DNA of 64,000 nt from Capitulum mitella (lineage: Eukaryota; Arthropoda; Thecostraca; Pollicipedomorpha; Pollicipedidae). Numbering within the stretch: position 1 is the first letter of the stretch; every line of letters starts with the position of its first letter. Below, piece after piece: positions 12,001-22,226 of this stretch. Below the pieces are notes generated by a model, which was not told the DNA's origin, did no database searches, and was given only the letters and a program-made list of their open reading frames with translations. The stretch is taken from positions 16,739,307-16,803,306 of the forward strand of contig CP099849.1 of NCBI GenBank assembly GCA_030062745.1, in the 5' to 3' direction. The position numbers and the translations under genes were made by a program.

Positions 12001-13150
12001 AGAGGTGGTGATCAAAAGCGGGTAGCCGGGAGAAGAGGGAAGCAAAGGAGAGAGGAATAGAGACACAGGAGAAAGAGAAAGAGCGCGAAGGAAAAGCAGC
12101 GGAAGTGTGGTCGGGTGGTCTCGCAGCTGTCCCGTTCAGCAGCTGGTCCGCCATGGTCAAAGGCAATAGCCCCACCTCTTTCTGGTGGCCAGAATCGGCG
12201 CAGCGGCCGCAGAGGAAGTCCCAACACTATATGGGCACCATAAAGCCCAGCGGATCCGCTCTCGGACACTGTGGTCTGAGAGATCAATGGCGCAACGGCG
12301 AACTCATCTCCAGCCGGAAACTCAGCTGTATCATTCTGTGGAAATTATTAATGGTACAAGGCACGCCCTAACGGGACTTGGAATCAGCACGGAGAAACTT
12401 TTTTGCTTTTAACTACTTAGCTGTATATCTATGACGATTCCTGTATTGATGACAAAATTCCTGAAAAGGGCGTCGTTTTGGCATCATTCACCCAAAACAT
12501 GATGTTTGAGGTCTCCTGCAAACATTCCAAGAGTACAATAGGTGCTGCCCGACGCCATGCATCAGAATCTTGAAAACTATTGTTTCCCGCAGAGCCCAGC
12601 ATAGTACAACAATTCATTCAACAAAGAGTGTAAGAATGAAAAGTGCAAAGTAGAAGACTAATAAATGTTGTGTACTGGCTGCACGAATACATGTATATCC
12701 GAAAAGCAGCTGTAGGTTTTTCTGTTTCAACTGGGGACCATGTTTCCAAAGACTCGATAACAAAAAAAGTACCGTAAAATGCATAAACCAGCCCATGGGA
12801 CAGAGATAGCTCAGTGGCCCGAAGTTAACGATGAAGCACGAGCCCGCCTACACCAGAGCACTGGTGCGATTTTTCGCCGCAGACAGGCCTAACGTCGCCC
12901 CCTCCCCCCCCCCCCTACTGATCGGCTGGTTTATGGTCGCTGTCCCATTTGGCGCCCGGCTCCGGCCATATGTAAACCGCGTGTGGCAGCTCGCAGTCAA
13001 CAACTGCCCAGTGCCTGGTGACGGAGACTGCCCCCTTCCCGACGTCGGAGAGGCCGTCCGTGACCCGTGCCAGTCGCATCAAACCGCTAATACACCGCGT
13101 GTCGCTGAGTCACCGCCCTCACCCGGTAGCCTTGGGCATCGCGCGACAAT
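12001..13150. other. Single-copy DNA with a poly-C run
   Basis: Mostly unremarkable. A C-run near 12905-12916 sits in a second GC-richer patch (12835-13140). A tRNA A-box-like TAGCTCAGTGG occurs at about 12808, but no matching B box follows. Confidence 0.4.
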
Positions 13151-13152
13151 AA

Positions 13153-13624
13153 GTCATGACCAGACATGTGCCTGGATCTCAGGAAAAAGATCAAGACCCC
13201 AAAAGATGTTTCGGTAAAGTTAAAAAAATATCCCGGATTCCGCAAGATCCTTCGACGGAATTAAAAAAGGATCCCAGACCCAAGAAGATTCCTCGCAAAA
13301 AAATAAAAAAGATCCCAGATCTCAAAAGATCCCTCGACAAAATTTAAAAAAGGATCCGAGATCCCTAAAGACCCTTCGACAAAATTTGAAGAAAAGATCC
13401 CAGATCTCAAGATATCTTTCGACAAAATCTAAAAAAGGATCCAAGACCCCAGAATAAAGAATAATCCCAAAAGAAACTGAAGGTTTGGATTAAGCATATC
13501 TATTAGATCCTGGCACAGCCTATGGCATAATTTACACACCATAAGAATAACTTAAGCAATATGTTGAGTACATCCTGAATTCTGGAAAGTTTGTGAAAAA
13601 TCCAAACACATACCTGATCATGAA
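13153..13624. mobile_element. CATGAC-ended MITE with internal tandem repeat, copy X
   Basis: The left end (TCATGACCAGACATGTGCC at 13154-13172, running on to GGAT at 13177) is matched in inverted orientation by 13601-13624, 19 of 24 positions identical and all differences transitions. Between them lie about 6.5 units of a 41-43 bp repeat (13181-13450) built of AAAAAAGGATCCCAGA, CAAGATCC and TTCGACAAAATTT blocks, followed by about 150 bp of unrelated AT-rich sequence. A second, shorter copy is at 17644-17915. There is no transposase and I could not establish a target duplication, so the superfamily is open. Confidence 0.78.
13181..13450. repeat. ~42-bp tandem repeat internal to the MITE
   Basis: About 6.5 diverged units. 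Each has an A-run, a GATCCCAGA word, a CAAGATCC word and TCGACAAAATTT. The same unit occurs about three times at 17718-17860 in the sister copy. Confidence 0.85.
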
Positions 13625-14122
13625 TTTCCGAGTCCAGACAGTTCATCAGACTTATGCACTGGGAAAACCTAGGAACCTGTTCATCCACCGATTCCCATAT
13701 TGATTATTATTCAATTTCATAAATTTCATCAGCTTTCTGAAGCAAAGCCCTGGGTGATACGGCGATTTTGAATGTTTTATCCAAACCATCATGAAAGTTA
13801 TATACCTATGTAGGCACAGACTGGAATGCCGGCATACCACGGGCTTTGTAAAGATCTCTACCAAGTACCTACCCAGCAAACACTTATAACCTAATACAAA
13901 CAGCATTTTTACCGGCGGTGACTTTATCGATGGCTGCATATTGTCCAGGATGGCTCCTTCTTGTAAAATGCAGTGCGTCTTTTTTGCAATATATACGTAC
14001 TGTGAGCGCAGATCGCGTCTCAACACATATCTTGTTTCTGTTTCCTTTCCGCCCGCATCTCCGGTCCCTGGGCACGATCAACCTCCAAATCCCATGTTAC
14101 TATAAACATTACACGTGATAGG
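13625..14122. other. Single-copy DNA, nothing recognised
   Basis: AT-rich DNA. The 124-residue minus-strand frame (13652-14026) shows no recognisable domain. Confidence 0.4.
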
Positions 14123-14130
14123 TCCTATAG

Positions 14131-14792
14131 CAGTGGTGTCGATTTGTATTCGATTAAGAGGGCCCTGTTCCACCCAATGTTGCTTTGGGTCCCCCAATAT
14201 TTTCTGCCGGCTTTAAAAGGAAATGAGTAATAATAACGAAAAGAACGGCCGCACCAGAGAAGAGGAAGGCAGAAAGTAAAAAATAAAGTCTAAAGCGATG
14301 TTACTATTTATCTTTCTCTCTTTTGTCTATACATATACCTGTATACATGGGGATAAATGCAATTTTTCATTTATTGAATTGTAAAAAAAGCTTATAAATT
14401 TCCGTTGGCCAAAATGAAGCAGGGACGTAGTCAGAGGGCCATGAGGCCATGCCCCCCCCCCCGAGTCAAGCGGTCCTCACTAGATATAAGGCGATTTCGC
14501 ACCAACACGGATAGTGATCATATATATGTTGCAAAGGCAAGCATTATATGTTTTCCTGGGCGTTAAATGTTAGGTAAATTTCATACAATTGTTGGTTTTT
14601 CCTGTAAATTTCGTCATACGCCAGTGGCATACGACAAAATTTGGCATTTGCCCCCCTCTCCTCTGAGGAAAATCCTGGCTACGTGCCTGAAATGAAATGT
14701 GCTAAATCCGTTGAGAAAACCACGTTTTAGGGGAAGGTTAGGTTGTCTGCCCCCCCCCCCCCCTACATCATTTACAGTACTCGACATCCCTG
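14131..14792 (+). mobile_element. hAT-like MITE, copy B, interrupted by another MITE
   Basis: The same family as 3616-4053. It starts CAGTGGTGTCGATTTGTATT and ends ACTCGACATCCCTG. Flanks TCCTATAG (14123-14130) and CCCTATAG (14793-14800) form an 8-bp target duplication with one mismatch. It has one fewer CCACCCAATG motif than copy A and no TA expansion. Positions 14420-14689 are a later insertion. Without the insert and its duplicated 8 bp, the element is about 384 bp. Confidence 0.9.
14420..14689. mobile_element. Second hAT-like MITE nested in copy B
   Basis: A 270-bp element with ends CAGGGACGTAGTCA and, inverted, CAGGCACGTAGCCAGGATTTT, flanked by AAATGAAG (14412-14419) and AAATGAAA (14690-14697). 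Just inside each end is a run rich in C (left) or CCCCCCTCTCC (right), typical of CAG-GTAGCCAGG hAT MITEs known from many invertebrates. Copy A, which lacks this insert, shows the uninterrupted sequence AAAATAAAGTGGACTAAATC at the matching point and so acts as an empty site. Confidence 0.88.
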
Positions 14793-14800
14793 CCCTATAG

Positions 14801-15714
14801 CACACTGAAACATGAAAAGTCTTCATTCGGTTATAGTTATAGCGCTCTTGAAACAAAGCAGCACTAAATATTCATGCAATGTTATTTACGCCCACTCCAC
14901 TACTGCAACCGGTCACGTTACCGCACTGAATATCTGGCGCTGTTACTCAGTCCTGACTGGCTTTTGTGCCTCAATAAATCTATTACCAGCCGAGTTTTAT
15001 ATTCTCGATCATCCGATTGTGAAGTTTCTGATAGCTGTTTGCCTTATGCTGAACGGCAGACAACAGCTGAAGCCCGCTGAGAAGACGAACAGCCTCACTT
15101 TCATCCTCAGCAAGAACCGTTTCTAAAAGGCAGCTGGTTTCACTCATTATTTTCGTACAGCCTTGAATATCATCAAACCTTGCTCGTGCGCTGCATTTCA
15201 GGCGTAGTGGCCTATTTCTAGGGCCTTGAGGTTTAATGGCTAGGTTTAGAGGAGGTTAGGTTAGGCTAGGAGATGGCTAAGGGTAAGTTTCTGCTCGACG
15301 AAATCGCAAACAATCCTTTGTATAATTGCCACCAATGTAAAGAATGTATCATCCTGTTTCTAACCGTACTTTCCACTACTTGATTTTCTAAAAAATAGCA
15401 ACAAAATCATAACGATAACGTACCACGCAGTAATACCGTGCCGCAGTCGACTGGCGGAGAACAACATTATTCCGCGGCGGAAAATGTAGTGCCGCCAAGG
15501 TTAAGGTTATTGACATCAAGGATGTGTAGACCCTACATGCATCTTCAAGCGATTAATGACGTCATATATGTGAAAATTCTATTTTGTTGCCACAAACTGA
15601 ACTTGGAGGAACTGCTGAATTATTGCGCCCTTATATTATTGTATTAGATAATTGTTGGGATATCTGATATCAGTATTATTACATTATGACATTTAACACT
15701 CGTTAGATTAGGTT
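14801..15714. other. Single-copy DNA, nothing recognised
   Basis: The only item is a brief GGTTAGGTTAGGCTAGG run at about 15253-15270, a forerunner of the TTAGG-rich block that follows. The 104-residue frame at 14812-15126 has no recognisable domain. Confidence 0.4.
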
Positions 15715-15965
15715 GCTAGGTTGGGTTGTGCTGGGCTAGGTTAGGTTAGGTTAGGTTACTATGTTAGGCTAGGGTAAATTTTCATTTATTGTTTTATTTC
15801 ACTTCCTAATATTTTCCAGTTTTGTTCCGTGATTTCTTGTGCCTGGCTAGGTTAGATAAGGTTAGTTTAGTTTAGATTAGGTTAGGTTAGGTTAGGTTAG
15901 GTTAGGCCAGGCTAGGTTAGGTTAGGTTAGGTTAGGTTGGGTTAGGTTAGGGTAGGTTTGGTTGC
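15708..15965. repeat. TTAGG (arthropod telomere-type) pentamer arrays
   Basis: Runs of GGTTAGGTTAGG and variants at 15708-15773 and 15841-15965, the longest uninterrupted parts being around 15880-15905 and 15912-15938. The pentamer is the arthropod telomere unit, here as short degenerate interstitial tracts. The two runs are separated by part of a duplicated single-copy segment. Confidence 0.85.
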
Positions 15966-16046
15966 TATGTTAGGCTAGGGTAATTTTTTATTTATTGCTT
16001 TATTTCACTTCCTAATATTTTCCAGTTTTGTTCCGTGATTTCTTTT
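15756..16046. repeat. 206-bp tandem duplication carrying TTAGG tracts
   Basis: The segment CTATGTTAGGCTAGGGTAA...CCGTGATTTCTT at 15759-15838 recurs at 15965-16044 with only a few differences and an offset of about 206 bp. The TTAGG tract between them fits one full repeat unit, that is, pentamer array plus about 80 bp of unique sequence. Confidence 0.85.
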
Positions 16047-16131
16047 TTCAGATGTTTTATTTCACCATTTTTTATTTTTTTTGTATTTTTCAAATTGCAA
16101 CTACACTTTGCCATCTTTGTAATATTTGTAC

Positions 16132-16201
16132 TTTATTATTATTATAATTATAATTATAATAATAATAATAATTATTATTATTACTATTATTATTATTATT
16201 A
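16132..16201. repeat. (ATT/AAT)n microsatellite
   Basis: ATT and AAT runs in both orientations, so the tract is self-complementary in part. It explains the poly-Ile open frame across it. Confidence 0.93.
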
Positions 16202-16671
16202 CAACGGTTAACTTTTTCATTTTAAAGATAATTCATATCGCATTAGCTATTTCCCACAACTTTTTTATTACTCTTGATTGGACCTTGAGTCCGACCGACG
16301 ACCAATCAACGTCGAGATCTCACGTAAACAAACTATTTAACGCAGAAACGTCAAAAATCCCTACGCGAGCGTCTGGCGGTTAGCATACCAGTGACGACGC
16401 AATCGGTTTCGGGGGAAATAATGTGTGTTTCAGGTTTTTCCGGCTGAAATCGTAAGTAATACTTATCAGTATTGCATTTGAAACGCCATGCAACCACTAA
16501 TACGATTATTTTCCCTCGAAGTAAGTACTCGGTCAAAGTCTTACGGTTCACTGGATTAATAGTTATGCTAAGTAGGTGACCGCACGTATTGTCACGCTTT
16601 GTAGCTGCCACTGGACTGGAGGAGTCACAGGATGCATCCAGAAGTGACAAAGAACTCTTTTATGAAATTGA
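16202..16671. other. Single-copy DNA, nothing recognised
   Basis: No repeat or gene signal seen. Confidence 0.4.
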
Positions 16672-16679
16672 GTAATAAT

Positions 16680-17099
16680 CAGGGGACTCGTTTTGTGTAA
16701 GTGATTGGGAGGGGTCGAGCCGAAAACCCCCGAAATTGAGCTTCCCCAAATGTGAGTATGTCAACGGATTTAACCCACTTTATTTTGACCATTGGGAATT
16801 TAAGAGTTTTTTGTTACCGTTTATGAAACAGAAATTGCGTATATCCCCATGTGTATAGGTATATATGTGTATATATATGTATGTATATATATACATAGAA
16901 AGATGGATAGGTCGTTTTATGCTTTACTCCATAACTTCTGCCAGTTTCTTAGCTATTGAAGCCATTCTTTTCATTATTACTGCTTATTTCTCTTGTGAAA
17001 ACTGGCAGAAGATATTGGGTAGGCCAAAACGAACATGGGGAGGGGGGAATAAACATGGGAAGTAGAATCCTCACAAAAGAATGCAACTCAACACCCCTG
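16680..17099 (-). mobile_element. hAT-like MITE, copy C (reversed)
   Basis: Reverse-complement copy of the family at 3616-4053 and 14131-14792. It begins CAGGGGACTCG and ends CTCAACACCCCTG on the plus strand. Flanks GTAATAAT (16672-16679) and GTTATAAT (17100-17107) form an 8-bp target duplication with one mismatch. Landmark words such as AACGGATTT, CACTTTATTTTGAC and CTGGCAGAAGATATTGGG match the complements of copies A and B. A TA/TG tract (16855-16900) occupies the position of copy A's TA expansion. Confidence 0.88.
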
Positions 17100-17107
17100 G
17101 TTATAAT

Positions 17108-17640
17108 TCATTGTGTTGTATGGTGAGCAAATGGCCACTCCTTTTGGCACCAGTCACATGCAATGAAGCTGCAGTATTGTATACTAAGTGTGTTGATTAT
17201 GTTTTCTGAACTTGATAATTGATAGGGAGATATGGAAATATTTGTGTGTGAATAAGGTTGAATTTTGTTGTAGTGTAACCTGATGTAGAGATTGACAGGC
17301 GGCACAAAAGTTATAGCATGATAACATGTGGGGCGTGTAATTGGCAAATTAAGAAGACTTCTGCAGTAAACAAGGCACATGTCTGACAAGGTTATTTCTT
17401 GCCACACGGTGACACAAGATGCCTGCTTAGTTATTAATCAGACGGGAATTTGATTCAGCAATGTCACTTTAATTACAACTTTCCGAATGCATCACTGATA
17501 AAGTAAAACCTCATAGTATTTCTAACACTTTAACCTCATAATACATCCAATGCTCAAAGCTGATATTGTACATATCTTGTACCTACTTATGGGCTATGAC
17601 CTAATTACCAGTGAAGTCACAGACGTCAGTAATAAAGGGA
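17108..17640. other. Single-copy DNA, nothing recognised
   Basis: AT-rich. The minus-strand frame 17108-17407 has no recognisable content. Confidence 0.4.
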
Positions 17641-17643
17641 GAG

Positions 17644-17915
17644 CATGACATCCACACATATGCTTGGATCTCATAGATCTATTGATCCCAGGATCTTCTG
17701 GGATCTTGGAAAACGTCAAGGATCCAACAAAATTTAAAAAAGGTCCCAGACCTTGCAAGATCCTTCGACAAAATTTAGGAAAAGATCCCAGATCCCAGAA
17801 AATTCCTCGACAAAATTTAAAAAAGATTTCAGATTCTAGAACATCTCGGATCAAGATCTTGCGAATCCGATCCCGGGATCTTTTTTGGCATCTTGGCACA
17901 TGTCTGGTCATGACT
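17644..17915. mobile_element. CATGAC-ended MITE with internal tandem repeat, copy Y
   Basis: The plus-strand left end CATGACATCCACACATATGC and right end GGCACATGTCTGGTCATGAC are inverted versions of one terminal sequence, the right end matching copy X (13154-13172) almost perfectly. About three units of the same ~42-bp AAAATTTAAAAAAGG...CCTTCGAC repeat fill the middle. At about 270 bp it is shorter than copy X, which has more internal units and extra AT-rich sequence. Confidence 0.78.
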
Positions 17916-19900
17916 ACACCAGTCGGGCTGGCGTCACCACCGGAACCAGGCGGCCCCGTGCGGCTCCGATCACGCGCCACATTCCTGTGCCGATAATCAT
18001 GCGAGAGGCGCCAGGCACGGAATGCGGTTAATCTCGGCACGGGTATGGCCGTGCATTACCCGACGCAGAAAAAAACCCGCCGCGGATAAGGAAAGCATCA
18101 TTGCAAGGACCGATCACCGATTTCCGTTCGGCGCGTTACGTCACGCGGTTTTCTATTGCACCTGCCGGCCTCTATAAAGCCAACGCCACCTGAACACGAT
18201 AAATCTCCATAAATTGTGCTGTGTTTCTCGTTGGCCCGACCGCGTAAATTATGATCCAATCCAATCGGATCCTCAAAAAGGCGCACAAAAGGCAGCACCG
18301 TCAGCTTTCGATGCACATGGCCGGCGCAGAAATCATTAAGTTGGTGGATTCAGGTAACACAGTGGCAAAAAAGCCCCGTGATCGATGGAGCCGGGGCGAA
18401 TTACACGGTGACTGGGCCGACCTAATACGACGGAAACGTTCACGAATGAAGGGGGGTGAACATAACAAACGGCATCACCTTCTAACCGCATCGCACGGCA
18501 GCTTTGCCGTAGAAGCGGTCATAAGAAGATTTTTGAAATTTGAAGAACACGGCTTTGCAAATCGTTTGTTGTCTTTTTTCAAACTGCAAACCCGTGTTTG
18601 ACGTAATCATCACATGTGACTGTATGTTGCACAGGGGATTTAGACGACCAGAGGACTACGCGTCAAGCAGCCGGCAATATCGATGTGCTCTGCATAGGTG
18701 ACCGCCACAGGAATATTCGAAAGTTACGTCGCTTCGCGTTCCCATGCTGCGATCAGCAGTTCAGTTCAGTTCAGTTCAGTTCAGATCAGCAGTTCGGTGC
18801 AAAACATAGCGCACCGAAATCGAAGTGTTTTCGTCAGGTCACCGACAGACCGCGACCCAATCACAGAGCACTCGACTCTGAGGGTGGATCCTTATCAGAC
18901 GCTCCAATAACATTCAGATGGGCACATCACGTGGCTCCACACTGCGTTCTGCATGCGGCAGTCATACTGAGACGTCATTCACTGTTGACTCATAATTGCA
19001 CGGCTGGTTCCACCACAAAAACATGAAGCTTTTTTACATTAAATAATACAGTTGTTTGGTGTGATCGGTCAATGTCTAGCGAGTCTTGTGAGGCATACGA
19101 GCACAGTAATGCAGTCGTGTTCGAATGCCATAAATTCCTGCAGGGACCACCCAATGCTTATTACCGTGATGCTGCAGTAAGCGTTAATAAAACACGGCCT
19201 TGAAAGTGAAAAGCAGCTATCACGGCAGGTAATCCCAAGTATGTCAGCGACACCGTCGGACAGCGCGCCCGCGAACTACACGACCACAACACTAGAGATG
19301 CCGACCGCGTTCCACAGCCTCGAATCCGAAACGAAGCGGGCAGGCGCCGACTGTGCAGCAGGACGGTCGCGGTGTTTAACCGTCTCAAGATAGATCCGCA
19401 CGATCCATCGTTCAGGGTCAATCTGAAGCGTGCCATACTGTCTAGGCGTGACTGCAGTGTCTCTCTATGTATATTTGTCGTGTGTGGCCCTTGTCTGGTT
19501 GGGGTGATACCAAGCCTTCACCTTCGTCTTCATATTTTTAACTTCAACTTGACGTGCCAGGAAAAAGCCACCGTTGTTGTGGACCCTCGGTGAAGACATC
19601 TGAATCTGGACCTTAATCTAATCAGTATCCGTGATTACGTACAAATTCCGCACTTTGTACTGCGCACTTGCCGTCTCTCACAAAAAAACGACAGAGACAC
19701 AGATGGCAGATTCATACAGGAAGGTGTTGACGCAAAATATCGCGAAAGGTCCTCGCCTCCCTGCATCGTCTGACGACACGGCAGTCATGCATTTGCCGTG
19801 ACGCAGCGGTCGTGGTTGCCAAGTTAAGACATCACACTATTAAGATGCACGCCACAGTCAGGTCGTCCCCACGACAACCGACGGCTCCTCTGGCGGCTCG
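17916..19900. other. Single-copy DNA with a small (GTTCA)n tract
   Basis: A GTTCA pentamer is repeated about five times near 18758-18783. The open frames at 18251-18601 and 18616-19026 (plus) have no domain I recognise; the second crosses the pentamer run. Confidence 0.45.
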
Positions 19901-20470
19901 TGAAGCCAGGCCACCGATCAGAGGCGGCCGAACAGCTTGAGGGCGGGCGCCTGCGCTGGGCGGCCGCAGCAGAACACCGAGCCGTCTGGTGAGTCAGAGC
20001 GGGAAGCCTCACGGAGCTGCCACAGCCCCGGTGCCAGCTGACGGCCGAATGCGGAGAGACTGCAGACGGGCCGGCAGACCGGCAGGGGAGACGCCGGTCG
20101 CGTCCCGACGCGTCGGCATCGACGGCGGGACGCCGACGGAGGCCCTGTCGCGTCCTCAGCAGGCGGCGACACGATACGACGGCAAGCGTCAGAATCGTCA
20201 GAACGTCTCCTGGACGTCCGTGCTGGGAGCTGAGAGGGAGGGACGTTGCAGGGCCTCCTGTGCGGTGCGGCGGCGCGGCTAACCGTCCCCGGCGGCCGGC
20301 CGGGCCTGGACCGGTGCGGCGCGCGCGTCCCTCCCCGCCGTCCGGCCGGAGCTCGGGGACGGCCGGCTGCGGCCCGGCAGCCGCCCCAGAGACGCCAGGA
20401 ATGCCAGTGCCGCCGCTCAGCCGGCTGTTCTCGGCGAGGGTCGGCCGTTTTTACTATCGCTTTCTTTGCG
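19900..20470. other. GC/CpG-rich island
   Basis: CG-dense block spanned by open frames on both strands, the longest 243 residues (19918-20649 minus), rich in Arg, Pro and Ala with no recognised domain. I read this as composition-driven. Confidence 0.5.
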
Positions 20471-21178
20471 AGGTAGCGGCGCATTCCCGAAATGTCTGCG
20501 GTGTTTGCCTCGCCGCCTTGCTGTCGATCGCTGACGAGGCTCTGTTGATACATTCCGATAACTGTCGCTCCTGATTGGCACGGCAGAAACTTGAAATGAG
20601 CGCGGGAAGTTCTGTCGCTGTGGCCGGCATGCTCCGTGCAGCTAGCCACTTGATATTAAAGTGGCAAGGCTGTTATTCTGCATGACATGCAAGGCGTGAT
20701 ATTGCGCAGCTACTGCTCTGAAAACTGAATGGATGGGGGTCGTGACGCGGAACCATGTGAGCGTTTTGGACGGACGTCGGATATGAATAGTTACCAAATT
20801 CAGAACATCAGCAGCCCCGGAGTAGCTCCGTTTATGCAAAATATCGGACCACGCTGTGGCGACATTGTGGCAAGGTGCCACACTTGACACTGCGCCGACA
20901 CGGTGCAGGGAATCGGATCGGACACTCCCATCTCGTTATCAGTGTGGTGACACTCGAGACTGTCCGCCGACGCTGCACTCGGCGGCCCGCGCGGCTGCAG
21001 ATTGCTGACAGCGGGCGCGGAGGTTCAGTGGAGTAGCGAGAGGCTCCGAGGCCTCGGCAGCCAGCCAGATCGGTTCTCCGGCCTGCAGTCCACACTGTAT
21101 GTAATGAGCCAATCGGTTCTAAGCTGTCGCCGGCGCTCCGCAGGTCTGCATAATTGAACAGAGCTGCAGGCGGCTGCC
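20471..21178. other. Single-copy DNA, nothing recognised
   Basis: No gene or repeat signal before the 38-bp array. Confidence 0.4.
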
Positions 21179-21415
21179 ATGACTGTCGGGGTCCGTCACT
21201 GCAACAGGGGGCGGTCATGACTGTCGGGGTCCGTCACTGCAACAGGGAGCCGCTATGACTGTCGGGGTCCGTCGTTGCAACAGGGAGCCACCGTGACTGT
21301 TGGGGTCCGTCATTGCAGCAGGGAACCACCATGACTGTCGGGGTTCGTCACTATAACAGGGAGTCGCTATGACTGTCGGGGTTCGTGACTGCAACAAGGA
21401 GCCAGGGAACCACCA
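21179..21415. repeat. 38-bp minisatellite, 6 units
   Basis: Units start at 21179, 21217, 21255, 21293, 21331 and 21369. Each begins ATGACTGTCGGGGTCCGTC and continues GCAACAGGGAGCC. The last unit contains a short internal duplication. A fragment of the same motif trails to about 21440. Confidence 0.93.
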
Positions 21416-22029
21416 TAATAGCAGGGAGATGTCACAGCAGCACGAAGATATCACGAACGGCGGGACTGAAAGAACAGCCCGAGCGCTGGCGGCTGACAGT
21501 TATTTCATGGCCGCCATGGAATGATACATTTAAAGTCCGGGTGCAGACAGCAGAATACGTACAGCGACTAATGACGGCGTGGATGTTGATGTATGCGGAA
21601 ACAGCAAGCGCAAAGGGACTGCTTCAGAATCACGCGTTCGCCAGAAGCTGTGCATACAATGGTCCCAGAAAATCTGATGTCAGGAGTGCAGTCGGAGAGC
21701 AGATCGTATCGACGTCGTATATCCTGATCGGTCAGACGTGAATGTGTAATCCGACATCGTCCAGCGACGAGCAAATGCACATGGCGATAACCATCTAACT
21801 TCTACGGTCTAAAATGAACGGTAAATCGCTGGACTAAGAACAAAACAAAAAGCGGCTTAAAAAATGTCCCGTAGGCCGTTACTGTCTCAGACGTCGAACG
21901 CCGCTTCAGAAGTGAGACCTTCCCTGGCGTGTTATTTCCCATGGGTCCGACCGTGGGATTCCAAGAGCCTTGGATCAACTGCACGGGCGTCGCCAGAGCG
22001 CTGAGTAACCCCGCAGACCACTAGCAAAG

Positions 22030-22226
22030 TGACGCGGCAGCCCATCTGCAGGAGCGTGACTATGCGCACGGCATCACGGCTCCGTGACGCGCGGATCATT
22101 GGACCCGGCTCCGTGGCGCGCATGTGGATCACGACCTCGAGGAGCGCGGACCACGGGATCACAGTCCCACAGCGCGCGAATCACGGGGGAGCAATGTGGA
22201 TGCCCCGGATCACGGGGACACGAGGC
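22030..22226. repeat. Degenerate ~30-bp tandem repeat
   Basis: About seven diverged units sharing GATCACG/ATCACGG and GCGCG words, for example GTGACGCGCGGATCA and GCGCGCGAATCACGG. The unit length drifts between 24 and 31 bp. Confidence 0.5.

Noticed and set aside
12795-12860. tRNA gene or tRNA-derived SINE
   Set aside because: Only an A-box-like TAGCTCAGTGG is present; no B box (GGTTCGANNCC) follows and no cloverleaf can be drawn.
19105-19125. tRNA T-loop at GTGTTCGAATGCC
   Set aside because: The arms do not pair and no D- or anticodon stem lies upstream.
19918-20649. 243-residue minus-strand open frame as a gene
   Set aside because: It lies in a CG-dense island with open frames on the opposite strand, has Arg/Pro/Ala-rich composition and no recognisable domain. 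Stop depletion explains it.
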